39,482 bases of DNA from Aquamicrobium aerolatum DSM 21857 (GTDB lineage Bacteria > Pseudomonadota > Alphaproteobacteria > Rhizobiales > Rhizobiaceae). This document shows, piece by piece, positions 16,039 to 26,085 of this stretch (position 1 is its first letter; the number at the start of each line of letters is the position of its first letter). A program made the translations under genes and the position numbers. The notes beneath the pieces were generated by a model. The model was not told the DNA's origin and did not search any database. It was given only the letters and a program-made list of their open reading frames with translations. The DNA is taken from assembly GCF_900113935.1 (NCBI RefSeq), contig NZ_FORF01000023.1, forward strand, positions 1-39,482, given 5' to 3'.

Positions 16039-18447
16039 TTAATGGGCCAAAGTCAGAGATCCTGCCTCATCCGCCTTCTTGGCGGCGGGTTCGGCCGGCT
16101 CGACCCATTCGATCGCCTCAGGCATGCGAACCAGCGCATGTTGGAGCACTTCGCCGACGCGCGAGACTGGGATGATCTCCAGACCGCTCTTCACGTTCTC
16201 TGGAATATCGACCAGATCCTTGGCGTTCTCCTCCGGGATCAGCACCTTGGTGATGCCGCCCCGCAGGGCTGCAAGGAGCTTTTCCTTGAGGCCACCGATT
16301 GGCAGCACGCGGCCACGCAGGGTGATCTCGCCGGTCATGGCCACATCCTTGCGGACCGGAATGCCCGTCAGGACCGAAACGATCGCTGTCGCCATCGCCG
16401 TACCGGCAGACGGACCATCCTTCGGCGTCGCGCCTTCCGGCACGTGCACGTGGATGTCGCGCTTGTCGAACAGTGGCGGCTCGATGCCGAAATCGATTGC
16501 GCGCGAGCGGACATAGGACGCCGCTGCCGAAATCGATTCCTTCATCACGTCGCGCAGATTGCCCGTGACCGTCATCTTGCCCTTGCCGGGCATCATGACA
16601 CCTTCGATCGTCAGCAGTTCGCCGCCGACCTCGGTCCACGCCAGTCCGGTGACGACACCAACCTGATCCTCGCCGTCGATCTGGCCATAGCGATAACGCG
16701 ACACGCCCAGATAGTCCGACAGATTTGCAGGAGTGATGTGAACCTCCTTGACGCCAGTCCGCAAAATCTCAGTCACCGCCTTGCGAGCAAGCTTCATCAA
16801 CTCGCGCTCAAGACTGCGAACACCCGCTTCGCGCGTGTAAAGCTGAATCACGCCACGCAGTGCCTCGTCCGAAACGGAGAACTCCTTCGGCTGAAGGGCG
16901 TGATCTCGAACCGCCTTCGGAAGCAGGTGCTTCTTGGCAATCTCGACCTTCTCGTCTTCCGTGTAACCGGCAATACGGATGATCTCCATGCGATCCATAA
17001 GCGGACCCGGGATATTCAGCGTATTGGCGGTCGTCACGAACATCACGCTCGACAGGTCGTATTCGACCTCCAGATAGTGATCCATGAAGGTTGAGTTCTG
17101 CTCAGGATCCAGCACCTCAAGCAAAGCGGACGACGGATCGCCACGATAGTCCTGACCGAGCTTGTCGATCTCATCGAGAAGGAACAGCGGGTTAGACTTC
17201 TTGGCTTTCTTCATCGACTGGATGACCTTGCCGGGCATCGAGCCGATATAGGTACGACGGTGTCCGCGAATTTCAGCCTCGTCACGAACGCCGCCAAGCG
17301 CCATGCGGACATACTCACGGCCGGTTGCCTTGGCGATCGACTTGGCAAGCGAGGTCTTGCCCACGCCGGGAGGTCCGACGAGGCACAGAATTGGACCCTT
17401 CAGCTTCTTCTGCCGGCTCTGAACCGCCAGATATTCAACGATCCGCTCCTTGACCTTGTCGAGACCGAAGTGATCCGCATCAAGCACTTCTTCCGAAAAT
17501 GCCAGATCCTTCTTGACCTTGGATGGCTTCTGCCACGGTATCGACAACAGCCAGTCGAGATAGTTGCGGATGACGGTCGCTTCCGCGGACATGGGCGACA
17601 TCGTGCGCAGCTTCTTCAGCTCCGCATCGGCCTTTTCCCGTGCTTCCTTGGACAGCTTCGTCTTCTTGATGCGCTCTTCGATCTCGGAAGCCTCGTCGCG
17701 GCCGTCTTCGCCTTCGCCGAGTTCCTTCTGGATCGCCTTCATCTGCTCGTTGAGGTAGTACTCGCGCTGGGTCTTCTCCATCTGGCGCTTGACGCGCGAG
17801 CGGATACGCTTTTCAACCTGCAACACCGAGATTTCGGCTTCCATGAAGCCCATGGCCTTCTCGAGACGCTCCTTGACGGAAAGCGTGCCGAGCATCTCCT
17901 GCTTCTCGCCGATCTTGATGGCGAGGTGCGAGGCGACGGTATCGGCCAGCTTCGAGTAATCCTCGATCTGGCTGGCTGCGCCAACGACTTCAGGCGAAAT
18001 CTTCTTGTTGAGTTTGACGTAGTTCTCGAAGTCCGCGACGACCGAACGCGCGAGAGCCTCGACCTCGACTTCCTCTTCTTCAGGCTCGACGAGCGTTTCC
18101 GCTTCGGCCTCGTGGAAATCTTCACGCGTTGTGAACGTGGTAATGCGCGCACGCGAAGTGCCCTCGACCAACACCTTCACTGTGCCGTCCGGCAGCTTCA
18201 GCAACTGCAGCACGTTTGCGAGCGTGCCAACCTCGTAGATGGCATCGGCCGCAGGATCGTCGTCGGCAGCATTTTTCTGGGTCGCAAGCAAAATCTGCTT
18301 GTCGGAACCCATCACGTCTTCCAGAGCCTTGATTGATTTTTCACGGCCCACGAAGAGCGGCACGATCATGTGCGGGAACACGACAATGTCTCGCAGCGGG
18401 AGAACTGCGTACACGCCTGCACCGGAAGAACCGGGGGACTTGGTCAT
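16039..18447 (-). CDS. lon: ATP-dependent serine protease Lon
   Basis: The 802-residue AAA+ protease has the N-terminal substrate domain ([24 protein letters not shown]), Walker [10 protein letters not shown] and the catalytic Ser680 in [10 protein letters not shown]. The dyad lysine follows in [13 protein letters not shown]. The C-terminal SLTLAH resembles Brucella-type Lon. It degrades misfolded and regulatory proteins in the cytoplasm. The start at 18447 (MTKSPGSSG) has AAAGG upstream; an in-frame ATG at 18462 lacks a clear ribosome-binding site. A heat-shock-like promoter candidate lies about 135 bases upstream, and hupB follows downstream. Confidence 0.97.
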   Translation of the reverse strand: MTKSPGSSGAGVYAVLPLRDIVVFPHMIVPLFVGREKSIKALEDVMGSDKQILLATQKNAADDDPAADAIYEVGTLANVLQLLKLPDGTVKVLVEGTSRARITTFTTREDFHEAEAETLVEPEEEEVEVEALARSVVADFENYVKLNKKISPEVVGAASQIEDYSKLADTVASHLAIKIGEKQEMLGTLSVKERLEKAMGFMEAEISVLQVEKRIRSRVKRQMEKTQREYYLNEQMKAIQKELGEGEDGRDEASEIEERIKKTKLSKEAREKADAELKKLRTMSPMSAEATVIRNYLDWLLSIPWQKPSKVKKDLAFSEEVLDADHFGLDKVKERIVEYLAVQSRQKKLKGPILCLVGPPGVGKTSLAKSIAKATGREYVRMALGGVRDEAEIRGHRRTYIGSMPGKVIQSMKKAKKSNPLFLLDEIDKLGQDYRGDPSSALLEVLDPEQNSTFMDHYLEVEYDLSSVMFVTTANTLNIPGPLMDRMEIIRIAGYTEDEKVEIAKKHLLPKAVRDHALQPKEFSVSDEALRGVIQLYTREAGVRSLERELMKLARKAVTEILRTGVKEVHITPANLSDYLGVSRYRYGQIDGEDQVGVVTGLAWTEVGGELLTIEGVMMPGKGKMTVTGNLRDVMKESISAAASYVRSRAIDFGIEPPLFDKRDIHVHVPEGATPKDGPSAGTAMATAIVSVLTGIPVRKDVAMTGEITLRGRVLPIGGLKEKLLAALRGGITKVLIPEENAKDLVDIPENVKSGLEIIPVSRVGEVLQHALVRMPEAIEWVEPAEPAAKKADEAGSLTLAH

Positions 18448-18580
18448 TTTCCAACCTTTCATTTCGCGACCGCCAAATAGCCAGCCACGAATCTCATATT
18501 AGCGACCGCCTTGCGATCCGCCTACCGTGAACAACTTTGTTCAGGGCTGCAGCACGGATTTGGAGCGGCCCGTTGATGCT

Positions 18581-18610
18581 TAGTTGGCGCTGCTGGACAC
18601 AAAGATCAAG
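18581..18610 (-). promoter_or_regulatory. Possible RpoH-type promoter of lon
   Basis: On the minus strand CTTGAT (18610-18605), a 17-base spacer and CCAACTA (18587-18581) loosely fit the alphaproteobacterial RpoH pattern of CTTG-type -35 and CCTAT-type -10. The -10 box is weak, so this is a tentative call. Confidence 0.3.
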
Positions 18611-18676
18611 AGGCTTCACGCCACCGGCAGCTTATCCATATGTTTAGTGCAAATGCCTGATGCCACAAACGCAAAC

Positions 18677-18692
18677 GGCGCCCAAAGGCGCC
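18677..18692 (-). terminator. GC hairpin after clpX, weak terminator
   Basis: GGCGCC at 18677-18682 and 18687-18692 form a 6-bp stem with a 4-base loop, 25 bases past the clpX stop. On the minus strand only a broken T tract (GTTTGCGTTTG) follows. Confidence 0.4.
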
Positions 18693-18716
18693 GCCGCGAT
18701 CATCATGTGGAAAATT

Positions 18717-19991
<1,275 letters not shown>

Positions 19992-20050
19992 GCTCTAAAA
20001 CCCTTTCGGCCCTGTCTTGACCGTGCTTTTCCACACGGTCGTCAGACACT

Positions 20051-20079
20051 AATTTATGGCAGGACCGTGCCTCTGCCAA
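20051..20079 (-). promoter_or_regulatory. Candidate sigma70 promoter of clpX
   Basis: On the minus strand TTGGCA (20079-20074) and TAAATT (20056-20051) are 17 bases apart, about 60 bases upstream of the clpX start. Together with the hairpin at 20163-20190 it accounts for the roughly 300-base clpP-clpX gap. Confidence 0.5.
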
Positions 20080-20162
20080 TGCCAATGCCTCGCTGGCGCC
20101 GCTTCGGACAAGAAAACACCCCGAAAACAGCTCCTGCGCTTCGCGAAACCCTTCCGAGCAGC

Positions 20163-20190
20163 TAAGCCTCTGATGCTCAACAGAGGCTTA
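20163..20190. repeat. 10-bp perfect inverted repeat between clpP and clpX
   Basis: TAAGCCTCTG (20163-20172) and CAGAGGCTTA (20181-20190) form a perfect stem with an 8-base loop, about 100 bases after the clpP stop. There is no uridine tract, so it may be an attenuating or mRNA-stabilising hairpin rather than a full terminator. Confidence 0.6.
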
Positions 20191-20292
20191 ACGTAGGGCG
20201 TCGTCGAAGCCGAGGGAACAGGAAATTGTGACCGAAATAACGCATTACGCGCAAATCTCCTGTCACTGCTTTCTCCGCACCCTCGCCCAGCC

Positions 20293-20925
20293 TTACTTGG
20301 CTTCCGTGCTCTCCGACTCTTCGCGCGACGAGATCACCTGATCGATCAGGCCGAATTCGAGCGCCTGATGGGTCGTCATGAAGCGATCGCGCTCAAGGGC
20401 GGTGTGAATTGCTTCGTAGTCCTGCCCGGTGTGCTTGACGTAAATCTCGTTGAGGCGACGCTTGAGCGCCTCGGTCCACTGGGCGTGGATGAGGATGTCA
20501 GTTGCCTGCCCCTGATATCCGCCCGATGGCTGGTGCACCATGATGGAGGCGTTCGGCGTCGCAAAGCGCATGCCTTTTTCACCGGCGCACAGGAGCAGCG
20601 AGCCTGCCGACATCGCCTGGCCAACGCACAGGGTCGAAACCGGCGGCTTGATGAACTGCATGGTATCGTACATCGCAAGGCCCGACGTCACCACGCCGCC
20701 CGGCGAGTTGATGTACATGTGGATTTCTTTCTTGGGGTTTTCCGCCTCAAGGAACAGCAATTGCGCGCAGACCAGCGACGCCATGCCGTCTTCGATCGGC
20801 CCCGTGATGAAAATGATGCGCTCCTTCAGCAAACGCGAAAAGATGTCGTAAGCGCGTTCGCCACGGTTGGTCTGTTCGACCACCATCGGGACGAGGTTCA
20901 TGTAGTGTTCGATGGGGTCTCTCAT
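20293..20925 (-). CDS. clpP: ATP-dependent Clp protease proteolytic subunit ClpP
   Basis: The 210-residue serine peptidase carries the catalytic Ser106 in GQAMSAGS, His131 in [10 protein letters not shown] and the Asp in ERDRFM, with the usual [11 protein letters not shown] oxyanion segment. It forms the tetradecameric chamber served by ClpX, encoded downstream. A heat-shock-type promoter candidate lies about 70 bases upstream. Length is normal for the family; Hyphomicrobiales often carry several clpP copies and this one is the clpX-linked copy. Confidence 0.97.
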   Translation of the reverse strand: MRDPIEHYMNLVPMVVEQTNRGERAYDIFSRLLKERIIFITGPIEDGMASLVCAQLLFLEAENPKKEIHMYINSPGGVVTSGLAMYDTMQFIKPPVSTLCVGQAMSAGSLLLCAGEKGMRFATPNASIMVHQPSGGYQGQATDILIHAQWTEALKRRLNEIYVKHTGQDYEAIHTALERDRFMTTHQALEFGLIDQVISSREESESTEAK

Positions 20926-20991
20926 GAAAGGTCCCTTTCAGATGGGTTTTGCGCGCGACGCTGGCAGAATCGCAGGTGTCATTTTGCTGTT

Positions 20992-21021
20992 AAATAGGAT
21001 GCCGCATTCGCGTTGCGCAAG
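20992..21021 (-). promoter_or_regulatory. RpoH (heat-shock sigma) promoter candidate of clpP
   Basis: On the minus strand CTTGCG (21021-21016) is followed after 17 bases by CCTATTT (20998-20992). This fits the alphaproteobacterial heat-shock pattern of CTTG at -35 and CCTATNT at -10 well. Transcription would begin about 60 bases before clpP. Confidence 0.55.
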
Positions 21022-21190
21022 TGTCAAGCCCGTTCAGAGTAAATGCATCCAGCAATACAACGCTTCCGCAACGTCATATTCAGTCGGATCGAGCAGACGG
21101 TCGAAACACCGCTCCCCACTCATAATATCCGTTCAGAAAGCGCCGCATCGATGGCTGGCAAAACGCGCATCAGCCGGTCTAGAATGAGGT

Positions 21191-22438
21191 ATGAAAAAGC
21201 CTCACTACCTCCATTTTGACAGCCATGAGCTGAAAATCCGCCTCGATCCGCATGAGCCTGAATTTGTGCAGAACCCCTATGAGGCCTACACATTCTTTCA
21301 TGCGCATTGCCCCATCTTCTTCTGGGAGGATTACGGGTTCTGGTGCCTGGCATCCTACAACGACGTCAATCGCACGTTTCGCGACCGGCGTTTTGGCCGC
21401 CAGCGCCCCGGCGGATACATGGCAAGCGTTCAGGCCCGTGGCGAGCGCAGCCATCTGGAACATTTCGACCGGGCTGAAACCGGCTCGATGCTGGAACTGG
21501 AGCCGCCGGAGCACACGAGACTGCGCACGCTCGTCAATCGAGCCTTCGTGGCTCGACAGGTCGAAAAGCTACGCCCGCGCGCTGAGGCCCTCGCCCACCG
21601 TCTGATTGATGGCTTTGAAGCAAAGGGCAGCGTCGACCTGATCGAGGCGTTCGCAACGCCGATACCTGCGACAATCATTGCGGAAATGATGGGGGTTCCG
21701 GCGGAAACCGGCCCTCAATTGGTCGCGTGGTCGAATGATATGGTGCGCATGTATATGCACCAGCCAACCCGGCAGGACGAGGAGCAGGCCAACGCCTCCG
21801 CCAAGGCGTTTTCCGACTTCATCCGGTTCCATGCCGATGAACGACGCAGCAACCCCGGTGACGACCTTCTGAGTGTACTGATCTCAGCCCGCGAGAACGG
21901 CGAAAAGCTGACCGAGGATGAATTGGTTTCGTCCGCAATTCTGTTGCTGAATGCCGGGCACGAGGCGACGGTGCACCAGACCGGCAATGCGGTACGGACT
22001 ATCCTGCAGCAAGGTGGCGACCCCAGACGTTTCTTCGAAACGCCGGAGCAGGCAGCAGCCTCGGTTGAGGAATGCCTTCGCTTCGACGCCCCGCTGCACA
22101 TGTTCACGCGGCACGTCTACGAAGAGGTGGAAATCGCGCCGGGGATGACCTTCCGGCCGGGTCAGCAGATCGGGCTGCTTCTCGGTGCCGCGAACACCGA
22201 TCCATCCGAATTTGTGAACCCGCTTGCTTTCCAGCCCGGCCGCGCAGATCAGAAAAACGTTACCTTCGGTGCCGGCATCCACTTCTGTATTGGTGCACCT
22301 CTTGCAAGGCTGGAAATGCAGGCCGCGCTCGCCGTCCTCTTTCAGCGCTTGCCCGACCTGCGCTTGGCGAAGACCCCCCACTATCGTGACATCTTCCACT
22401 TTCATGGACTCGATGAATTAGTCGTGGAATGGGGCTAA
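21191..22438 (+). CDS. Cytochrome P450
   Basis: The 415-residue soluble bacterial P450 has the I-helix oxygen-activation motif AGHEAT (Glu258/Thr260), the K-helix ExxR (Glu294-Arg297) and the heme loop FGAGIHFCIG with thiolate Cys366. No fused ferredoxin or reductase domain is present, and none is encoded beside it, so electron partners must come from elsewhere. Substrate is unknown. The upstream GAGG lies almost against the ATG at 21191, an awkward ribosome-binding site, but no better in-frame start keeps the family N-terminus. It converges on the ThiY-like gene and shares a terminator with it. Confidence 0.95.
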   Translation: MKKPHYLHFDSHELKIRLDPHEPEFVQNPYEAYTFFHAHCPIFFWEDYGFWCLASYNDVNRTFRDRRFGRQRPGGYMASVQARGERSHLEHFDRAETGSMLELEPPEHTRLRTLVNRAFVARQVEKLRPRAEALAHRLIDGFEAKGSVDLIEAFATPIPATIIAEMMGVPAETGPQLVAWSNDMVRMYMHQPTRQDEEQANASAKAFSDFIRFHADERRSNPGDDLLSVLISARENGEKLTEDELVSSAILLLNAGHEATVHQTGNAVRTILQQGGDPRRFFETPEQAAASVEECLRFDAPLHMFTRHVYEEVEIAPGMTFRPGQQIGLLLGAANTDPSEFVNPLAFQPGRADQKNVTFGAGIHFCIGAPLARLEMQAALAVLFQRLPDLRLAKTPHYRDIFHFHGLDELVVEWG

Positions 22439-22459
22439 CCTTTTCGTGACGCAAACGAA

Positions 22460-22483
22460 GTGGGGCGCCAACCGGCGCCCCAC
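22460..22483. terminator. Bidirectional terminator hairpin between P450 and thiY-like gene
   Basis: GTGGGGCGCC (22460-22469) and GGCGCCCCAC (22474-22483) form a 10-bp perfect stem with a 4-base loop between two convergent genes. The T tracts on both sides are short (minus: TTCGTTTG; plus: TCGTTCT), so it is a strong hairpin but only a moderate intrinsic terminator. Confidence 0.7.
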
Positions 22484-22497
22484 TCGTTCTCAATCAC

Positions 22498-23463
22498 TTA
22501 CTTGAGAAACTGATTGCTGTACCAGGTTGAAAAGTCCGGCTTCTCGCTCAGAGGCGCGCCATCGCTGCCGACAAGCGCACCGGCGTCATAGAGAAAATCC
22601 CCCAGTTCCAGCATCGCTGCATCCTTGAACAGCCCGACAGTGCCGTCTTCGCGAGCAATGTAGTGACCGCGCACCATCAACTGCATCGATGCGTTCACCA
22701 GTTCCTTCTGTTCGGCCAGCTCCGGTGCCGCATCGATTAATATCTGTGCTGCCTTTTCGGGGTTTTCTACCGCATATTCGTAGCCTTTCAGGGTCGCCTC
22801 CAAAAACGCTTTTGCGGATTGAGGCCGTTCCTCCAGGAACTGTGTCGAAGCTGCAAGCATGATCGTATGCTGATCCGGCACACCATAATCGGCGTAACGG
22901 AAGCTTTTGATCTCATGCCCTGCGAGTTCGTTTTCAACGCCCTGCCATGTGACGACTTCGAGCGTGAAGTCGATTTCTCCAGCGCGAAGTGCCTCGTAGA
23001 CGGAACTGTTCAGCGTCACCGAGTTGTAGGTAGGCTCGCCACCGTCGGTCGCAATGATCGTGTCGAGAATGGCTTTTTCCCATGTCGTGCCGAAGCCGCC
23101 ATAGTTGCGTCCTGACAGATCCCTGGGGCGAGTAACGTCGCCCGCGTAAGCCACCCGGCCTGTCTCGGTCTGGACGACCGCAAAGACACCGACATGATCA
23201 AGGCCCTTTGCTTTCGCGGTGTAGAAATCCAGCACCCCGAATGCCGCGACATCTCCATGCGACTGCCCAAATGCGAATGGTGCGATCTGAACATCCAGAC
23301 CTGCGTCGGCATAAAGACCAAGGCTTTCTGCCACATACATGCCGACAAAGTTTGTGTTTGGCGTCCAGTCCAGTGTGACCGATACCACCTCCTCGGCCCG
23401 TACGGTCGTGGTGGCAACTGCAAGCATGGCAGCCGTTGCGGCTGCGTAACGTCGAAAGTTCAT
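22498..23463 (-). CDS. ThiY/NMT1-like periplasmic substrate-binding protein (thiamine-precursor type), orphan
   Basis: The 321-residue protein has a signal peptide cleaved after about Ala23 (TTTVRA-EE) and the ThiY/THI5 signature LDWTPNTNFVGMYVA immediately afterwards. FAFGQSHGDVAAFG and FGTTWEKAI occupy expected ligand-loop positions. ThiY binds formylaminopyrimidine, a breakdown product of thiamine, and delivers it to a ThiXZ ABC permease. A TPP riboswitch precedes the gene, which strongly supports a thiamine-related substrate. No permease or ATPase gene is adjacent: the gene is followed by a hairpin terminator and a convergent P450. It must share a transporter encoded elsewhere or act alone. 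Ribosome-binding site AGGAT. Confidence 0.85.
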   Translation of the reverse strand: MNFRRYAAATAAMLAVATTTVRAEEVVSVTLDWTPNTNFVGMYVAESLGLYADAGLDVQIAPFAFGQSHGDVAAFGVLDFYTAKAKGLDHVGVFAVVQTETGRVAYAGDVTRPRDLSGRNYGGFGTTWEKAILDTIIATDGGEPTYNSVTLNSSVYEALRAGEIDFTLEVVTWQGVENELAGHEIKSFRYADYGVPDQHTIMLAASTQFLEERPQSAKAFLEATLKGYEYAVENPEKAAQILIDAAPELAEQKELVNASMQLMVRGHYIAREDGTVGLFKDAAMLELGDFLYDAGALVGSDGAPLSEKPDFSTWYSNQFLK

Positions 23464-23599
23464 CTGTGCATCCTGTAAATCAGCGCATGGTGAGGCTGAT
23501 CAGGGCGCATCGTGAAACGGATGCGATCACCCAACGATAGATCGGCGAGCGCAAGACATGGCTTTGACTTATGGTGGGGAGATACCCGTGCCGCATTCC

Positions 23600-23680
23600 A
23601 TCTCACTCCGCTGGAATTACCCAGATCAGCTTAAGGGTTCGCTTGTGCGTCTCAGCCCCTTGCGGAGCACCCCTGTGGAC
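23600..23680 (-). promoter_or_regulatory. TPP (THI element) riboswitch
   Basis: Read on the minus strand, the region contains the diagnostic TPP aptamer blocks in order: GGGGTGC (23673-23667), GGCTGAGA (about 23657-23650), ACCCTT and then CTGATCTGGGTAAT followed by CCAGCGGAG. These correspond to the thi-box and the P2-P5 helices that bind thiamine pyrophosphate. It lies about 140 bases upstream of the ThiY-like gene. No classical terminator follows it; a 6-bp hairpin (CGCATC/GATGCG) near 23508-23527 could be part of the expression platform. Confidence 0.93.
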
Positions 23681-23686
23681 GGCCAA

Positions 23687-23715
23687 CACCTAGCACCGAA
23701 AACGCGTGAAAGCAA
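23687..23715 (-). promoter_or_regulatory. Candidate promoter of the TPP-riboswitch transcript
   Basis: On the minus strand TTGCTT (23715-23710) and TAGGTG (23692-23687) are 17 bases apart, ending just before the aptamer, which is where transcription would have to begin. Confidence 0.4.
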
Positions 23716-23758
23716 TTTCACAATGCCACGCGCCGCGGAAGGTCTGCTTTTGCGACAA

Positions 23759-24109
23759 TTAGAGTCGGATCACATACTCTTTGCGAGTCGTTTCAACGAC
23801 TTCCCATACGCCTTTGAAGCCGGGTCTGAGGACAAAGCTGTCTCCCGCTTTGACCGAATGGGCTTCGCCGCCGTCTTCCGTGATGATCGAGATGCCGGAG
23901 AGGATATGGCAGAATTCCCATTCGTCATACTGGATCCGCCATTTCCCCGGCGTCGACTCCCAGATGCCCGCATATAAACCGCCCTCGGCTTCCTCGATGC
24001 TCCAGCTACGATGCCGGGGATCGCCGGAAATGAGGCGATCGGGGGCCGGAGCCCCCTCTTCCACTTCGATACCTGCCAGCGCGACACGCGCAAAACGGCT
24101 CAGATACAT
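23759..24109 (-). CDS. Cupin-domain protein (DUF861 / ureidoglycine-aminohydrolase-like)
   Basis: The 116-residue protein is a single small beta-barrel. WESTPGKWRIQYDEWEFCHILSG and GDSFVLRPGFKGVWEVVE are the paired cupin motifs of the DUF861 type. The usual metal-binding histidines are partly replaced (one His in FCHI), so catalytic activity is uncertain. The start at 24109 is 4 bases after the sulfhydrylase stop, indicating the same transcript. Its role with methionine biosynthesis is unknown. Confidence 0.75.
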   Translation of the reverse strand: MYLSRFARVALAGIEVEEGAPAPDRLISGDPRHRSWSIEEAEGGLYAGIWESTPGKWRIQYDEWEFCHILSGISIITEDGGEAHSVKAGDSFVLRPGFKGVWEVVETTRKEYVIRL

Positions 24110-24113
24110 GATG

Positions 24114-25397
24114 TCAAACCTTTGACAGTGCCTGCTCCAGATCAGCGATGATATCCGCGACGTCTTCAATGCCGATCGAAAGACGGATCACATCTGGCCC
24201 CGCCCCTGCGGCAATTTTTTGTTCATCCGACAGCTGACGATGCGTAGTCGATGCCGGGTGAATGATGAGGGACTTGGTGTCGCCGATATTTGCAACATGC
24301 GAGAACAGTTCAACGCTCTCGACGACCTTGACGCCCGCCTCAAATCCGTCCTTCAGGCCGAAGGTGAACACCGCACCCGCACCCTTTGGCGAATATTTCT
24401 GCTGCAGGGCATGGTTGGCATCGTCTGCGAGCCCCGGATAGGAAATCCACGCCACTTTCGGATGATCTTTCAGCCATTTGGCGACCTCATGCGCGTTGTC
24501 GCAATGGCGCTGCATCCGCAACGGCAGTGTCTCAAGGCCAGTCGCGATCAAGAATGCGTTGAACGGCGAGATAGACGGGCCGAAATCACGCAGGCCAAGA
24601 ACACGGCAGGCGATGGCGAAGGCGAAATTGCCAAATGTCTCATGCAGCACCATGCCGGCATATTCCGGACGTGGCTGGGAGAGCATCGGATAATTGCCCG
24701 ACTTCGACCAGTCGAACGTTCCGCCGTCTACGATGATCCCGCCCATCGAATTGCCGTGACCGCCGATGAACTTGGTCAAGGAATGGATGACGATGTCGGC
24801 ACCATGCTCGATCGGACGAACCAGATACGGGCTCGCCATCGTGTTATCGACGATCAGCGGCAGGCCGTGTTTGCGCGCAATGGCCGAGATTCCCTCGATA
24901 TCGACAAAAGTACCGCCGGGATTTGCCAAACTTTCAATGAAAATTGCCCTGGTTCGCTCATCAATCTGCGCCTCGAACGAGGCGGCATCGGCAGGATCGG
25001 CCCAACGGACCTGCCAGTCGAAGTTCTGGAACGCATGCCCGAACTGGTTGATCGAGCCACCATATAGCTTCTTCGCGGCAACAAAATTATCGCCCGAACG
25101 CATGAGCGAATGGAACACCAGCAATTGTGCAGCATGGCCGGAAGCCGTTGCAACTGCAGCGGTTCCGCCTTCAAGTGCGGCCACGCGCTCTTCCAGAACC
25201 GCCTGCGTCGGGTTCATGATTCGCGTGTAGATATTGCCGAATGCCTTCAGGCCAAACAGCGAAGCCGCGTGGTCAGGATCATCGAACACATACGCCGTCG
25301 TCTGGTAGATCGGCGTGGCGCGAGCACCGGTTGCCGGGTCCGGCTGAGCGCCAGCATGAATGGCCAGCGTGTTGAAGCCGGGAGCGCGTTGAGACAT
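24114..25397 (-). CDS. metY: O-acetylhomoserine aminocarboxypropyltransferase (O-acetylhomoserine sulfhydrylase)
   Basis: The 427-residue PLP enzyme belongs to the Cys/Met-metabolism family. TPIYQTTAYVFDD near residue 28, YTRIMNPT at 57-64 and the PLP Lys209 in HSLTKFIGGHGNSMGG are typical of MetY-type enzymes, as is the length. It makes homocysteine from O-acetylhomoserine and sulfide in the cytoplasm. The ATG at 25397 has a perfect GGAGG six bases upstream; an in-frame ATG 12 bases earlier is ignored. The gene lies downstream of a CoA-binding protein gene with a 166-base gap and directly upstream of the cupin. Confidence 0.93.
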   Translation of the reverse strand: MSQRAPGFNTLAIHAGAQPDPATGARATPIYQTTAYVFDDPDHAASLFGLKAFGNIYTRIMNPTQAVLEERVAALEGGTAAVATASGHAAQLLVFHSLMRSGDNFVAAKKLYGGSINQFGHAFQNFDWQVRWADPADAASFEAQIDERTRAIFIESLANPGGTFVDIEGISAIARKHGLPLIVDNTMASPYLVRPIEHGADIVIHSLTKFIGGHGNSMGGIIVDGGTFDWSKSGNYPMLSQPRPEYAGMVLHETFGNFAFAIACRVLGLRDFGPSISPFNAFLIATGLETLPLRMQRHCDNAHEVAKWLKDHPKVAWISYPGLADDANHALQQKYSPKGAGAVFTFGLKDGFEAGVKVVESVELFSHVANIGDTKSLIIHPASTTHRQLSDEQKIAAGAGPDVIRLSIGIEDVADIIADLEQALSKV

Positions 25398-25563
25398 GAA
25401 GTCCTCCATACGAAAGCGAAATAACGCCTGATTGCCGGATGAAAAGAAGTTGTATCGGTAATTAGAGCATCCACGCGGAAAGTGGAATCAGCTTTCCAGA
25501 ATACCCTGCAATTTCTCGTATTGAGATCGCAGCGCCGCATCGCGCCAGCCGGACATCCCGTCT

Positions 25564-26085
25564 TTATCTCTGCCGGATGCCAAAGCTCTGAAAACCAGAC
25601 CGCATGACCGGCTTTTTCGACGAAATCATGCCGCTATTCACGCCATTCCAGCCGATTTCCCCGGCCAGACGAGCATATTCGATCTTCGGGCAACGGTTCA
25701 TGACGACTTTCACGCCTGCAGCCTCGGCCTTTCTCGCAGCATCCTCGTTGACAACAGCCAATTGCATCCAGATCACCTTTGGCAAAGGCTCCAGCGCCAG
25801 CGCCTCGTCAACAATCGGTGGAACCGATTCAGACGCCCGGAAAATGTCGACCATATCGATCCGCTCAGGCACGTCCGCCAGGCGCGCATAGGTCATCCGT
25901 CCGCAAATTTCCTTGCCAGCGTGGCCAGGATTGATCGGAAACACCGAATAACCCTTGTCGATCATATATTTGGTAACAAAAAAAGAAGGCCGAACCTCAT
26001 TGGCCGACGCCCCAACGATGGCAACGGTTTTCACCGTGCTGAGAATATCCGAAATGTAGGAGTTGTCGTAGTGGTCGTGGTTCAT
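25564..26085 (-). CDS. CoA-binding-domain protein (YccU-like)
   Basis: The 173-residue protein is a single Rossmann CoA-binding domain: VAIVGASANEVRPSFFVTKY at the nucleotide loop, FPINPGHAGKEI, VDIFRASE and the C-terminal VVMNRCPKIEY, all found in YccU-like proteins. No catalytic domain is attached. Function is not established; its neighbourhood suggests a role in acyl-CoA or sulfur metabolism (inference). Its ATG overlaps the upstream VOC gene stop (ATGA), so translation is coupled. Confidence 0.85.
   Translation of the reverse strand: MNHDHYDNSYISDILSTVKTVAIVGASANEVRPSFFVTKYMIDKGYSVFPINPGHAGKEICGRMTYARLADVPERIDMVDIFRASESVPPIVDEALALEPLPKVIWMQLAVVNEDAARKAEAAGVKVVMNRCPKIEYARLAGEIGWNGVNSGMISSKKPVMRSGFQSFGIRQR

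Noticed and set aside
16042-17094. A 350-codon plus-strand ORF opposite lon
   Set aside because: It lies wholly antisense to the conserved protease domain of lon, has an arginine/histidine-rich low-plausibility product and no ribosome-binding site. Long antisense frames are expected in high-GC genes.
25500-25548. A short minus-strand peptide frame (MSGWRDAALRSQYEKLQ...) between the CoA-binding gene and metY
   Set aside because: Although protein-like, it has only about 22 codons and a poor ribosome-binding site, and it is out of frame with the CoA-binding gene. Evidence is insufficient.
25398-25563. A SAM-II riboswitch upstream of metY
   Set aside because: Alphaproteobacterial methionine genes often carry one, but I could not find the conserved pseudoknot blocks (such as the GCTAAA-type 3' element) in this gap.
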